Part shown: in pieces, positions 26,961 to 36,282 of the stretch
How the letters are laid out: each line of letters opens with the position of its first letter
Numbering within the stretch: the stretch's first letter is position 1
Assembly: GCF_006980705.1 (NCBI RefSeq)
Contig: NZ_SBHO01000005.1
Span: 1-64,000 of the forward strand
DNA from: Tepidiphilus olei
GTDB taxonomy: Bacteria > Pseudomonadota > Gammaproteobacteria > Burkholderiales > Rhodocyclaceae
Length of the DNA: 64,000 nucleotides
Direction of reading: 5' to 3'
Notes under the pieces: generated by a model
What the model saw: only the letters and a program-made list of their open reading frames with translations
Told to the model about the DNA's origin: nothing
Databases searched by the model: none
Made by a program: the position numbers and the translations under genes

Positions 26961-27045
26961 TGGTGCCAGGGAGGGGATTCGAACCCCCAAGCCTCACGGC
27001 GGCGGATTTTAAGTCCGCTGTGTTTACCGATTTCACCACCCTGGC
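26961..27045 (-). tRNA. tRNA-Leu(TAA)
   Basis: An 85-base class II tRNA on the minus strand with acceptor GCCAGGG/CCCTGGC, encoded CCA at 26961-26963, loop CTTAAAA with anticodon TAA (27009-27011), and a GGTTCGAATCC T-arm. TACAAT on the minus strand (27058-27063) is a possible -10 box just upstream. Confidence 0.96.
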
Positions 27046-27119
27046 GCACGTGCCGCCGATTGTACTGGGAAAATGAAGGGCGGTGTAGAATCGCCCCACA
27101 TGCTCCAAGTGATTATGCC

Positions 27120-28454
27120 ATGATCGATGAACGGGAAATCGAGGCGCTACGCCGCCGTCTGGAACGCATACGCATACGGACGGATTCCGCTTGGTTGGCC
27201 GAAGAGGGCAGGCCTTTGCTGGCCTCGATCGATGAGCTGCTTCAGCATTCGGTGGCCTTGACTTTTCCTCTGCCCGCCAGCGACGTGCTCGCTCTGCATC
27301 GGTTCATGACGACGGCGGTGGATCGTCTCGAAGAGTGGCTTCCCGATGCCAGGCGCAACGAGTTGGCGGGCAAATTCTTTGCCGGGTTCGCGTTGCGTCT
27401 CTATCTGTTGTCGACCATGACCCGGATCGTCTTGCCACCGGGATTCTGGCGCCTCCTCACGCAGCTGGGCCATGCTTATGCGGACAAGGAGCCCGTACGC
27501 GGAGAGCTGGCGTGGTTATTCGCGCTGGCCGCGGCCGATCCTCGATTCATGGACGGAAAAGAGCTTTTATGGGCGCTACGTTGGATTCAGAGCGCATCGC
27601 CCGTCATTGCCCTGTACGGCTCGGGCCAGAGTCAGGAAGATGGTTTCGTGATGTCTTTGTCGCTCGACGAGCCGCCGGAACCGAGAGCGTGGTTCTTTGG
27701 GCGTGAGAACGCTCCTCGGGCCACCTTGTTTTTTTCGCTCGAAGAGCTCGCCAAACGGGCAGAAGAGGAGATCCACCTGCTCGAAGGGGGGGGGTGGGCA
27801 ACGCGTCGGCATCAGGAGGGTGGCTTGAGTGCGGACGGACGGGCGGCCTTGTTGCGTGAATTGCTCGATCGTTGGCGTTACGGCTGGCAGCGTCGCCTGC
27901 CGCGCAAGCCTTTCGATGCCATGGCCGAGTTACTCGTCGGCTGGGAGGCTGTGTTGTCCCATCGTCTCGGCTTGCCAGCTACCATCCATCCGGTTCGCGT
28001 CACCGATGTGAGCATCAGCGGCTATGAGTTGCGCTGGACGGACAATGAGGGACCGATTTTTTTTCCGGGACAGATCGTCGCGATCCGTGTAGTGGGGGAT
28101 GTGCGCTGGGTGCTGGCGTTGGTACGCTGGTTGAGGCAGCATCCCAACGGTTTGCAGATGGGTATCCAGGCGTTGGGATTCGATCCCGAACCGGTCGCGC
28201 TGGGGCAGGAGAAACCCTTGCCGGCGGGTACTTCGGCGCAAATGGCTTTGTCGGTGCGCAAAGCGCCTCCCTTGCGTCTGCAATCGGCGCTCGTCTGTAC
28301 GAAGGGGACCGTTTGCGGTCCGAAATTGGTCGAGGCCAGCGAGTCGGCCGTGGGGAAGTGGCTGTTGCGGCAGGTGCATTTCATCCGGTTCGAGGCGCAG
28401 ACACGCGACGTCGAAGTGTTTCAGTTCGAGGTCGATCCCTTCATGGAGGATTGA
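27120..28454 (+). CDS. Large protein with C-terminal PilZ-like domain
   Basis: A 444-residue cytoplasmic protein of which I recognise only the C-terminal part. From about residue 285, VRVTDVSISGYELRW and the later GLQMGIQALG resemble a PilZ beta-barrel with the DxSxxG motif, but the RxxxR c-di-GMP motif is missing. The N-terminal 280 residues are mostly helical, with an RRRLERIRIR start, and are unassigned. Proteins of this size with a degenerate PilZ end occur in betaproteobacteria without a settled role. Its last 34 bases overlap the convergent YihY gene. Confidence 0.75.
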   Translation: MIDEREIEALRRRLERIRIRTDSAWLAEEGRPLLASIDELLQHSVALTFPLPASDVLALHRFMTTAVDRLEEWLPDARRNELAGKFFAGFALRLYLLSTMTRIVLPPGFWRLLTQLGHAYADKEPVRGELAWLFALAAADPRFMDGKELLWALRWIQSASPVIALYGSGQSQEDGFVMSLSLDEPPEPRAWFFGRENAPRATLFFSLEELAKRAEEEIHLLEGGGWATRRHQEGGLSADGRAALLRELLDRWRYGWQRRLPRKPFDAMAELLVGWEAVLSHRLGLPATIHPVRVTDVSISGYELRWTDNEGPIFFPGQIVAIRVVGDVRWVLALVRWLRQHPNGLQMGIQALGFDPEPVALGQEKPLPAGTSAQMALSVRKAPPLRLQSALVCTKGTVCGPKLVEASESAVGKWLLRQVHFIRFEAQTRDVEVFQFEVDPFMED

Positions 28455-29338
28455 TTTCCTGCTTCGTCGGTCTGCGCGGAGGCCGAATCGGGTTCGAGTG
28501 TATCGGGCCGCAAGCGTGAGGACGAGAGCGCACCGAGTGTGGCGGCCAAGGCTGCCCCGAGAAGGATGATCGTCCAGAGCAGATAAATCCAGACGAGAAA
28601 GATCGGCAAGGCGGCGAACGCGCCATAGACCAGGTCGTATGTGGCGAAACGGGCGATGAATATGGCAAATCCTCGTTGGAGGAACAGAAAGGCTCCTGTG
28701 GTGATGAACGCAGCGAGGAGTGCATCGCGAGATCGTACCGGGCGATGCGGGACGAGTTGATAGAGCGCCCAAAAAAAGCCCCAGATCAGGAAGAAGGAGA
28801 CGAGGGGCGTGGCCAGCCCGACGTGCCCCGTGAGCTTGAGCGATTCCTTGGCCAGCTGTGTGGTCAGGTAGACGCCAATGCCGAATAGCAGGGGCCCCGC
28901 GGTCAGGACGAACCAGTAGGTGACCAGGCGTGCGCCGAGGGTACGTGCGCGACGTACGCGCCAGATGCGGTTGAAGGCCGATTCGATGGTCGACAAGAGT
29001 ATCAGTGCCGTGACGATGAGCATCACGGTGCCGATCATCGAGAGTTTGGTCGAATTGGCGATGAATTCGCGGCTGTAGAGTGTGACGAGACGCGAGACGG
29101 CTTCGGGCAAAAGGTTGGCGCTGAGAAACTCCTCTAGCGATTCGCCGACTTTCTCGAAGGCCGGAAAATTGTGAAAGACGAGCACGGTGATCGTCAGGAG
29201 AGGGACCAGCGCGAGCAACGTGGTATACGTCAGGGCTGCGGCTACCATGAGGCAGTCGGCACGGTACACGGTGTGCAGGAAGCGCCGAGCAAAGAGGCGT
29301 AGCCATCGAATCGGGTACATCGTGCGGGAAATGAACAT
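28421..29338 (-). CDS. YihY/BrkB family inner-membrane protein
   Basis: A 305-residue protein with six or so membrane helices and the family pattern AAALTYTTLLALVPLL near residue 35 and LPIFLVWIYLLWTIILLGA near 245. The family was once called RNase BN by mistake and later virulence factor BrkB; its transport role is unproved. The 3' end overlaps the convergent PilZ-like gene by 34 bases, a rather long convergent overlap. Confidence 0.85.
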   Translation of the reverse strand: MFISRTMYPIRWLRLFARRFLHTVYRADCLMVAAALTYTTLLALVPLLTITVLVFHNFPAFEKVGESLEEFLSANLLPEAVSRLVTLYSREFIANSTKLSMIGTVMLIVTALILLSTIESAFNRIWRVRRARTLGARLVTYWFVLTAGPLLFGIGVYLTTQLAKESLKLTGHVGLATPLVSFFLIWGFFWALYQLVPHRPVRSRDALLAAFITTGAFLFLQRGFAIFIARFATYDLVYGAFAALPIFLVWIYLLWTIILLGAALAATLGALSSSRLRPDTLEPDSASAQTDEAGNQSSMKGSTSN

Positions 29339-29391
29339 GAGGGCCTTCTGCTCGAGCGACGAAGCGCCATGGTCTTATCAATGGGGATTGT

Positions 29392-29742
29392 ATGGGAAAA
29401 CGTGACGAGTGGGCGCTGGCGGCTTTCGTACTGGCGCTCGTACTGGCGCTTTGGTGCGTGCTGTGGGAGGGTTGGTTTGCCCCTCTGCGTCCCGGAGGGT
29501 CTTGGCTCACCTTGAAAGCTTTACCGATCGCTGCTGCGCTGCCCGGATTGTGGCGCGGCCGCCGCTACACGGCGCAGTGGGCTAGCCTCGTGAGCGTTTT
29601 CTATGTCGCCGAAGGGGTGATGCGCTGGAGTGATGGCGGGGGAGCGGGTTTTTTCGCCAAGATAGAGGCGCTCCTTGCATTCGCCCTCTTCGTGGCATTG
29701 CTCGCTTTCGCCCGGCGCTCGGGGCAGCGCGGGAAGGCATAG
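29392..29742 (+). CDS. DUF2069 membrane protein
   Basis: A 116-residue protein with four hydrophobic segments (about 8-28, 38-53, 60-78 and 88-106) and the DUF2069 pattern LKALPIAAALPGLWRGRRY followed by QWASLVSVFYVAEG. It is widespread in beta- and gammaproteobacteria with no known function. It starts just after the divergent YihY gene. Confidence 0.85.
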   Translation: MGKRDEWALAAFVLALVLALWCVLWEGWFAPLRPGGSWLTLKALPIAAALPGLWRGRRYTAQWASLVSVFYVAEGVMRWSDGGGAGFFAKIEALLAFALFVALLAFARRSGQRGKA

Positions 29743-29884
29743 GCTGCCTCGAAACGACATCACGGCCGTTTGCGCGGGACATGGCGAACGGGGTGCGGGA
29801 GGCGGCCCCCGTCATGCAGATGGCCGAGCGCACACGGGCTCCCAACGCCGTTTCGCGGTCGGGCAACTTTTCTGGGCTGTGAAC

Positions 29885-29910
29885 GGCGGCTACCGAAGGT
29901 GGCAGCCGCC
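29885..29910. other. Hairpin at the 3' end of leuA; possible repeat nearby
   Basis: A 7-bp inverted repeat GGCGGCT / AGCCGCC lies just beyond the leuA stop and may mark its 3' end, though no T run follows. The gap (29743-29915) also contains, near 29742-29755 on the minus strand, TTTCGAGGCAGCC, which recurs on the plus strand at 34505-34517. Confidence 0.35.
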
Positions 29911-29915
29911 TGGCC

Positions 29916-31454
29916 TCACAGCTGTGGGTTGATGCGTACGGCGTCGTGCTGCAACTTGTTGAGGGCGTTGATGTAGGCCTTGATCGAGGCGACGATGATG
30001 TCGGTGTCGGCTCCCAAGCCATTGACGATGCGTCCGCCTTTGCTCAGTCGCACCGTGACTTCACCCTGGGCGTCGGTTCCTTGGGTGATGGCATTCACTG
30101 AATAGAGCACCAGCTCGGCGCCGCTATGTACCAAGGATTCGATTGCCTTGAAGGCGGCATCCACTGGTCCCGAGCCGTCGGCTTCGGTGGAATATTCTTT
30201 GCCGTCGATCGCGAGCGTGAGTTTGGCGTGTGGGGGTTCCCCCGTCTCGGAATGGATCATGGTCGAGACGAGCCGGATGCGTTCCTGTTCGCTGGGGGCG
30301 GGTTCTTCGGCCATGAGGGCGAAGAGGTCTTCGTCGAAGATCTCGTGTTTCTTGTCGGCGAGCTCTTTGAAGCGGGCAAAGGCTTGGTTGAGCTGCTCTT
30401 CCGAGCCGATCTCGATGCCGAGCTCTTCGAGCCGGGCGCGGAAGGCACGGCGGCCGGAGTGTTTGCCGAGCACGATCTTGTTGGCCGTCCAGCCCACGTC
30501 TTCGGCGCGCATGATCTCGTAGGTCTCGCGGTGCTTGAGCACGCCGTCCTGGTGGATGCCCGATTCGTGGGCAAAGGCGTTCGCGCCGACGATGGCCTTG
30601 TTCGGTTGCACCGGGAAGCCCGTGATGGTGGACACGAGCTTGGAGGTGGGTACGATCTGCGTGGCGTCGATGCGCGTGTCGCAGGGGAAGACATCGTGGC
30701 GGGTGCGCACCGCCATCACGATTTCTTCGAGGGATGCGTTGCCGGCCCGTTCGCCAAGGCCGTTGATCGTGCATTCCACCTGGCGTGCGCCTCCTTCGAG
30801 CACGGCGGCGAGCGAGTTGGCTACCGCCAAGCCGAGGTCATTGTGGCAGTGTACCGACCAGATTGCCTTGTCGGAGTTGGGGACGCGTTCGCGGAGTGTC
30901 TTGATGAGATTGGCGTATTCTTCGGGAACGGCGTAGCCGACGGTATCGGGGATGTTCACGGTGGTGGCGCCCGCATCGATGACCGCTTCCAGGATGCGGC
31001 AGAGGAAGTCTATTTCAGAGCGGCTGCCGTCTTCGGTGGAAAACTCGACATCGTCGCAATAGCGGCGCGCCAGGCGTACGGAGCGCACGGCTTGCTCGAG
31101 CACTTCATCCGGCCGCATGCCGAGTTTTTTTTCCATGTGTAAAGGGCTGGTGGCAATGAAGGTGTGGATGCGCTGGCGCTTGGCCGGACGAATGGCCTCG
31201 GCGGCACGTTCGATGTCGGCGTCGTTGGCGCGGGCAAGAGCACAGACGGTGGATTCCTTGATCGTCTCGGCCACGGCCCGTACTGCGTCGAAGTCGCCGG
31301 GAGAGGCTGCAGGGAAACCGGCCTCGATCACGTCGACCCGCATGCGCTCGAGCTGGCGCGCAATGCGCAGTTTTTCTTCCTTGGTCATGGAGGCGCCGGG
31401 ACTTTGCTCGCCGTCGCGCATGGTGGTGTCGAAAATGATCAAATGCTCTTTCAT
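29916..31454 (-). CDS. leuA: 2-isopropylmalate synthase
   Basis: First committed enzyme of leucine synthesis: condenses 2-oxoisovalerate with acetyl-CoA. The 512-residue product has the HMGL-like catalytic domain ([15 protein letters not shown] at the start, [14 protein letters not shown] near 200, [15 protein letters not shown] near 228) and the C-terminal LeuA regulatory domain that senses leucine. The ATG at 31454 has AGGAG 9 bases upstream; 13 further upstream codons were left out. psd and pssA lie upstream on the same strand, the usual betaproteobacterial order. A leucine-rich leader ORF 94 bases upstream suggests attenuation-type control. Confidence 0.95.
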   Translation of the reverse strand: MKEHLIIFDTTMRDGEQSPGASMTKEEKLRIARQLERMRVDVIEAGFPAASPGDFDAVRAVAETIKESTVCALARANDADIERAAEAIRPAKRQRIHTFIATSPLHMEKKLGMRPDEVLEQAVRSVRLARRYCDDVEFSTEDGSRSEIDFLCRILEAVIDAGATTVNIPDTVGYAVPEEYANLIKTLRERVPNSDKAIWSVHCHNDLGLAVANSLAAVLEGGARQVECTINGLGERAGNASLEEIVMAVRTRHDVFPCDTRIDATQIVPTSKLVSTITGFPVQPNKAIVGANAFAHESGIHQDGVLKHRETYEIMRAEDVGWTANKIVLGKHSGRRAFRARLEELGIEIGSEEQLNQAFARFKELADKKHEIFDEDLFALMAEEPAPSEQERIRLVSTMIHSETGEPPHAKLTLAIDGKEYSTEADGSGPVDAAFKAIESLVHSGAELVLYSVNAITQGTDAQGEVTVRLSKGGRIVNGLGADTDIIVASIKAYINALNKLQHDAVRINPQL

Positions 31455-31548
31455 CGTTTTGCTCCTGAAAAAACGACACGGGATCGCCGCCACAACGAGC
31501 GGATCGCGGCAGACGGAAGGGATGACAGGAGGGGAAGGGGGAGTGTAT

Positions 31549-31632
31549 TTAGCGCGCGAGGCGCAGCAGCGGACCCAGCAGTAGGCCAGCCGTGAGAAGG
31601 AATGAGCGAGGCAAGACGCTGTGCGTATTCAT
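31549..31632 (-). CDS. Leucine-rich leader peptide of leuA (putative)
   Basis: A 27-codon ORF immediately before leuA on its strand. Nine of its 27 residues are leucine, including the control-like stretch LLLGPLLRL near the end (codons CTA CTG CTG ... CTG CTG ... CTC). This composition and location match attenuator leader peptides of leu operons, in which ribosome stalling at leucine codons regulates the structural gene. No Shine-Dalgarno sequence precedes the ATG. I could not find a clean terminator hairpin with a T run between it and leuA; the best nearby element is a TGCCGC/GCGGCG stem, then six T about 10 bases further on. The mechanism therefore remains open. Confidence 0.55.
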   Translation of the reverse strand: MNTHSVLPRSFLLTAGLLLGPLLRLAR

Positions 31633-31639
31633 GTGAAAA

Positions 31640-31668
31640 AATTTACACGGAAATCCGTATCGAAGCAA
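31640..31668 (-). promoter_or_regulatory. Candidate promoter for the leuA leader transcript
   Basis: On the minus strand TTGCTT (31668-31663) and TAAATT (31645-31640) are separated by exactly 17 bases. A start 7-8 bases downstream would fall at or next to the A of the leader ATG (31632), which would make the leader mRNA leaderless and would explain the missing ribosome site. The match to the -35 consensus is only partial. Confidence 0.4.
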
Positions 31669-31813
31669 GCTTTTTTGCCATTGAAAAAAACTATGATTGC
31701 TGCGATGTTCGGGTACTGGGGCGATAGGTGCCCCGTACGTGGTCGTGGAGCGAAGCCGACGAGGCGCAGGATGAGCGCGCCGCGCAATGCCGGCGCAGTG
31801 GCCACCCGGAAAG

Positions 31814-32566
31814 TCATTCGATGGGTTCATCGGGTTTGCGTTTGTGGCGCCAGCGCCAGAGGGCGAGCACGTAGCCGGAAAGCGCATAGCCGAGAAAGAG
31901 AAGGAAGAGGAGCCCCGGATAGATCGACACGAGGGCGAAGGCGAGCACCACGCTCGCGGCGGCCACGAAGGGAAAGGATCGACGCAGATCGATGCTCTTG
32001 CCGCTCCAGTAGAGAATGTTGGTGACCATGGTGATGCCGGCAAAGGCGGTGAGGATGGCGGCGAGCCAGCGTAGCTCGGTTCCGCTCCATTCCAGGTCGT
32101 GGGCCACCCAGACGAATCCGGCCACCAGCGCGGCGGCGGCCGGGCTGGGCAACCCCTGAAAGTAGCGTTTGTCGAACGCTCCGATGTTGGTGTTGAATCG
32201 AGCCAGGCGTAGTGCGGCGCCAGCGCAGTAGAGGAAAGCGACGATCCAGCCGATCTTGCCCAGGGAGTGCAGTGCCCAAGTGTAGCTCAGCACGGCGGGG
32301 GCGACGCCGAAGGAGACCATGTCGGAGAGGGAATCGTATTGGGCGCCGAATTCGCTCTGGGTGTGGGTGAGGCGCGCGATGCGCCCATCGAGTCCATCGA
32401 GCACGATGGCGGCGAAGATCGCGACCGCTGCGGTTTGAAACCGTCCGTCGAGTGCTTGCACCACGGCGAAAAAACCTGCAAAGAGTGCCGCCGTGGTGAA
32501 GAGGTTGGGAAGGAGGTAGATGCCGCGGCGCTTGGGCGGCGTGGCACATTCGTGTTCTTCGGTCAT
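31814..32566 (-). CDS. pssA: CDP-diacylglycerol-serine O-phosphatidyltransferase
   Basis: Makes phosphatidylserine in the inner membrane. A 250-residue polytopic protein with the CDP-alcohol phosphotransferase motif (DG-x2-AR-x8-G-x3-D-x3-D) in DGRIARL...GAQYDSLSD near residue 60. Its start overlaps the psd stop by 4 bases, so the substrate and product enzymes are translationally coupled. leuA follows about 360 bases downstream. Confidence 0.93.
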   Translation of the reverse strand: MTEEHECATPPKRRGIYLLPNLFTTAALFAGFFAVVQALDGRFQTAAVAIFAAIVLDGLDGRIARLTHTQSEFGAQYDSLSDMVSFGVAPAVLSYTWALHSLGKIGWIVAFLYCAGAALRLARFNTNIGAFDKRYFQGLPSPAAAALVAGFVWVAHDLEWSGTELRWLAAILTAFAGITMVTNILYWSGKSIDLRRSFPFVAAASVVLAFALVSIYPGLLFLLFLGYALSGYVLALWRWRHKRKPDEPIE

Positions 32567-33237
32567 GGGGTGGCCTCGTGTTCTGCCGCAGGGAATTCGG
32601 CGAGAATCGTGCTCGTTGCCTTGACCTTCTCACCGAAGACGACCCGTGGGCGGCTCTCCGGTGGTAAGTAGAGGTCGACGCGCGAGCCGAAGCGAATGAA
32701 TCCGTAACGCTGGCCGCGCGCGAGTCGATCACCCGGTTCGACGTAGCACAGGATACGGCGCGCCACCAGACCGGCGACCTGGACGCAGGTGAGTTCGTGT
32801 CCGGTGTCGCTGCGCAGGTGCAGGGCGTTGCGTTCGTTTTCACTGGATGCTTTGTCGAGCGCCGCATTGAGGAACTTGCCGGGGTGATACCAGCGGGCGA
32901 CGACGGTGCCGTCGATCGGGCTGCGGTTCGAATGCACGTTGAACACGTTCATGAAGACGCTGATTTTGAGCGCGTCGCAGTCGCGCCAGGGGTCACGTGC
33001 CGGCTCGATGGCTACGATGCGCCCGTCGGCCGGGGAAAGTACGGCCAGGGGCTCGGCGGGGACGGGGCGGGGCGGATCGCGGAAAAACTGGATCACGAAG
33101 AGCGCCAATAGCCACAGGGGCCATGCCCAGCAAAAGCCTCCGGTGAACTGTACGATCAGGGCAAGGAAGATGGCGGCGGCGATGAAAGGCCAGCCTTCAC
33201 GGGCGATGAGGGGATGAGGGTAGTTGGAGGATGTCAT
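32563..33237 (-). CDS. psd: Phosphatidylserine decarboxylase proenzyme
   Basis: A 224-residue enzyme of the short archaeal/beta-type Psd class that converts phosphatidylserine to phosphatidylethanolamine. Autocleavage would occur at the Gly-Ser of RFGSRVD near residue 185, making the serine the pyruvoyl group. [11 protein letters not shown] near 103 is the conserved substrate region, and two N-terminal membrane helices are present. It leads the psd-pssA unit. Confidence 0.93.
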   Translation of the reverse strand: MTSSNYPHPLIAREGWPFIAAAIFLALIVQFTGGFCWAWPLWLLALFVIQFFRDPPRPVPAEPLAVLSPADGRIVAIEPARDPWRDCDALKISVFMNVFNVHSNRSPIDGTVVARWYHPGKFLNAALDKASSENERNALHLRSDTGHELTCVQVAGLVARRILCYVEPGDRLARGQRYGFIRFGSRVDLYLPPESRPRVVFGEKVKATSTILAEFPAAEHEATP

Positions 33238-33388
33238 CGTAGGGTCTCTCGTTTGGCTGATGTTATTCTACCGGATGGGCGCTCTGGCTTGGTGGATACT
33301 GCATTACCGATCGGGATCGGCGATAATCTCGCGTCGGGGTGTCGGCATCCCCGATGTGTGAGCCGATTCGATCAGGGAGAATGTCATC

Positions 33389-34333
33389 ATGCTGGGTCTA
33401 CGGGCATCAGGGAAGTGGCGCTGGTGGTGGGGGGTCGTACCGTTGATGGTGGTCGTGCCCGCTCTGGGGCAGGAAGACACCGCTGCGTCCGACGTCCCGG
33501 CCACGGTTCGAGCGCAGGCCGGCGTCCATGAGTCCCTGGTCGAAGGGGTGGAGCGCGTGGGTGAGCCGGAGTCGGTTCGCCCGCAGTCGGGGCCCGAAGA
33601 GAAAACCGAGGTCAAGCCCAAGGAGCTTTCCGTCGAACCCAAACCCGTTCGCTCTGCTCGCCCCTCTTCGCCTCGCTGGGATTACTCCGGGGAGAGGGGG
33701 CCGGAACGGTGGGCGAAGCTGTCGCGGCAATATTTCTGGTGTGGGTTGGGAAAGAATCAATCGCCCATCGACATCCGACTCGAAGAGGTGCTCACCACCG
33801 ACCTGCGGGCGATCGAATTTCATTACCTTGCGCTCGACACCTGGCTGCGGGTGGAGAACTCCCTCGTTACGGCAAGGCCCCTGGTGCCCAAGGCCACGAT
33901 ACAAGTCGAGCAGCGCCGCTTTACGCTCGAGACCGTGCAGTTCCATACGCCCAGCGAACATACCGATGGAGGCAATCATTATCCGTTGGAAGCACAGCTG
34001 ATCCATCGGGACAAGGAGGGGAATCCGGCCGTGGTGGCCATTTGGTTCCGCCCTGGACAGGCCCATCCCTTGCTCGACGAGATTCTCGCGGCGGCGAAGC
34101 AAAAAAATGGTTCCAAACGGCCGATCGATTGGAGCAAGATTCTGCCGCCTTCGGCCGACTACTATCGGTATAACGGTTCGCTCACGACGCCTCCCTGCAG
34201 TGAAGGGGTGCGTTGGTACGTGATGTCGGAAGCGGTCGAGGCGAGTGAGGATCAGCTACGGTCCTTCCGCGCCCTTACGGGCAAAAACAACCGCCCGGTT
34301 CAACCCCTGAACGCCCGTCGCGTGCTCGAGTAG
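33389..34333 (+). CDS. Alpha-carbonic-anhydrase-like protein lacking two zinc ligands
   Basis: A 314-residue exported protein: signal peptide ending near residue 27 (ALG-Q), a charged proline/glutamate-rich linker to about 95, then an alpha carbonic anhydrase fold (NQSPIDI, TPSEH, SLTTPPCSEGVRWYV). The conserved disulfide cysteines are present (C118, C270). In active enzymes the zinc sits on three histidines; here the first is Gln (Q184, CAG at 33938-33940) and the third is Gln (Q203, CAG at 33995-33997), and only H186 remains. It should not bind catalytic zinc and resembles carbonic-anhydrase-related proteins. Function is unknown; protein binding is possible. Confidence 0.85.
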   Translation: MLGLRASGKWRWWWGVVPLMVVVPALGQEDTAASDVPATVRAQAGVHESLVEGVERVGEPESVRPQSGPEEKTEVKPKELSVEPKPVRSARPSSPRWDYSGERGPERWAKLSRQYFWCGLGKNQSPIDIRLEEVLTTDLRAIEFHYLALDTWLRVENSLVTARPLVPKATIQVEQRRFTLETVQFHTPSEHTDGGNHYPLEAQLIHRDKEGNPAVVAIWFRPGQAHPLLDEILAAAKQKNGSKRPIDWSKILPPSADYYRYNGSLTTPPCSEGVRWYVMSEAVEASEDQLRSFRALTGKNNRPVQPLNARRVLE

Positions 34334-34469
34334 AAAGAAGGCCTCCTGGCTGGCGCCGGGAAAGCGTTTCAGGGCGCCTCGAATGACCTGCCGCGCGGCC
34401 ATCTGGCGGCGTTCTCCGGTGCCCGGGTGCCCGCTGCCTACCGTTCGCAGCGAGTCTTGCACTTGGCAC

Positions 34470-34517
34470 TCCGGGTACCGACCCTGCAGCCGCTCGCGAC
34501 GGTTTTTCGAGGCAGCC
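34470..34517 (+). repeat. Short interspersed repeat, copy d
   Basis: Closely matches 2199-2246, sharing TCCGGG.ACC, CCCTGCA, CGCTCGC and ACGGTTTTTCG. It lies in the 185-base gap between the carbonic-anhydrase-like gene and ETF-QO, just past the latter's stop codon. No gene is seen in the gap. Confidence 0.45.
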
Positions 34518-34518
34518 G

Positions 34519-36162
34519 TTACATGCCGACGTAGATCGGTCCTTCGCCACCTTGCGGCGGCACCCAGTCGATGTTCTGCGTCGGGTCTTTGATGTCGCAA
34601 GTCTTGCAGTGCACGCAGTTCTGTGCGTTGATCTGCAGGCGTGGCGTGCCGTCCTCACGCACGATCTCATAGACTCCGGCCGGGCAGTAGCGCTGCTCGG
34701 GGGCATCGTAGATCTTGAGATTGACGTCGATCGCCACTTTGGGATCGCGCAGCACGAGGTGGCAGGGTTGGTCTTCGTCGTGGTTGGTGTTGGAGAGGAA
34801 GACCGAGGAGAGCCGATCGAAGGTGAGTACGCCGTCGGGCTTGGGATAGGCGATGGGCGTGCATTCGGCGGCGGGCTTGAGCATGGCGTGATCGGGCGTG
34901 TCGCGGTGCAGCGTCCAGGGCGCCTTGCCGCGGAAGACCATCTGGTCGATGCCAAAGAGCAGCGACCCGGCCCATAGGCCCTTCTTCATGAGCGGTTTGA
35001 AGTTGCGGGCGCGGTAGAGCTCTTCGTGCAGCCAGCTGCGCTCGAATGCTTCGGGGTACTCGGTGAGCTCATCGTGGGCCCGGCCGGCAGCGAGCGCAGT
35101 GAAGGCGGCCTCCGCCGCCAGCATGCCGGATTTGATCGCCGCGTGGATTCCCTTGATGCGCGAGGCGTTGAGATAGCCCGCGTCGTCGCCGATGAGCGCG
35201 CCGCCGGGGAAGACCGTCTTGGGCAGCGCCTGCAGGCCCCCGGCCACGAGGGCGCGCGCGCCGTAGGCGACGCGTTTGCCGCCTTCGAGCATGGAGCGGA
35301 TGGCGGGGTGGGTTTTGAGCCGCTGAAATTCTTCGAAGGGCGAGAGATAGGGATTGCGGTAGTCGAGGCCGACGACGAAACCGATCGCCACCAGGGGGCC
35401 GTCGTCGAGGTGGTAGCAGAAGGAGCCGCCGTAGGTGTCGGGATCGAGCGGCCAGCCGGCGGTGTGCATCACCAGACCCGGTTCGTGCTTGGCCGGGTCG
35501 ATTTCCCACAGCTCTTTGATGCCGATGCCGTAGGCTTGTGGATCGCGCCCTTCGCGCAGCTTGAAGCGCTGCTCGAGCCGTTTGCCCAGATGCCCGCGGC
35601 AGCCTTCGGCAAAGAGCGTGTAGCGCGCGCGCAGCTCCATGCCCGGTTGGTAGTTGGGCCCCGGGGTGCCGTCTTTTTGCAGGCCCATATCGCCGGTGAT
35701 CACACCGAGTACGCGACCGGCATCGTCGTAGAGCACGTCGGCGGCGGCAAAGCCGGGATAGACGTCGATGCCCATGGCTTCGGCCTGCTCGCCCAGCCAC
35801 TTGACGAGGAATCCGGCGCGGATGATGTAGTTGCCATGGTTCTGGAAGCATTGTGGCAGCAGGGCGTTGGGGACTTTCATCGCCCCGCTTTCCTTGAGGA
35901 AGAGGAAGCGATCTTCGCGTACCGCGGTTTTTACCGGCGCGCCGCGTTCCTTCCAGTCGGGGATGAGCTCGGTGAGCGAACGCGGATCGAGCACGGCGCC
36001 CGACATCGTGTGCGCGCCCAATTCGGAGCCTTTCTCGATCACGCACACCGAGAAATCCTGCCCTTTCTCGGCGCAGAGCTGCTTGAGACGGATCGCTGCC
36101 GCGAGCCCCGCCGGGCCGCCACCGACGATCACCACGTCGAATTCCATCGCTTCTCGTTCCAT
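34519..36162 (-). CDS. Electron transfer flavoprotein-ubiquinone oxidoreductase
   Basis: A membrane-associated flavo-iron-sulfur enzyme that passes electrons from ETF to the quinone pool during fatty-acid and amino-acid oxidation. The 547-residue product has an N-terminal FAD motif DVVIVGGGPAGLAAA, GALIGDDAGYLNASRIKG near 340, and the C-terminal [4Fe-4S] ligands in NCVHCKTCDIKDPTQNIDW plus an earlier YCPAG cysteine. AGGAG precedes the ATG at 36162. Thioesterase and acetoacetyl-CoA synthetase genes next to it suggest a fatty-acid or ketone-body context. Confidence 0.94.
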   Translation of the reverse strand: MEREAMEFDVVIVGGGPAGLAAAIRLKQLCAEKGQDFSVCVIEKGSELGAHTMSGAVLDPRSLTELIPDWKERGAPVKTAVREDRFLFLKESGAMKVPNALLPQCFQNHGNYIIRAGFLVKWLGEQAEAMGIDVYPGFAAADVLYDDAGRVLGVITGDMGLQKDGTPGPNYQPGMELRARYTLFAEGCRGHLGKRLEQRFKLREGRDPQAYGIGIKELWEIDPAKHEPGLVMHTAGWPLDPDTYGGSFCYHLDDGPLVAIGFVVGLDYRNPYLSPFEEFQRLKTHPAIRSMLEGGKRVAYGARALVAGGLQALPKTVFPGGALIGDDAGYLNASRIKGIHAAIKSGMLAAEAAFTALAAGRAHDELTEYPEAFERSWLHEELYRARNFKPLMKKGLWAGSLLFGIDQMVFRGKAPWTLHRDTPDHAMLKPAAECTPIAYPKPDGVLTFDRLSSVFLSNTNHDEDQPCHLVLRDPKVAIDVNLKIYDAPEQRYCPAGVYEIVREDGTPRLQINAQNCVHCKTCDIKDPTQNIDWVPPQGGEGPIYVGM

Positions 36163-36282
36163 CCGCTCGTCTCCTGGCGCTACCGAAGTACAATGAATCC
36201 AAAGTCGTCCATACCATACTTTAGCGTATGTTGGCAGAAAACGGGCGTTTGATCAATTGAGCGAGGGAAGAGAGGAGCCAGA

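Noticed and set aside
31455-31548. Classic intrinsic terminator between the leucine leader and leuA
   Set aside because: Candidate stems are short or too far from the T run to be called a terminator with confidence.
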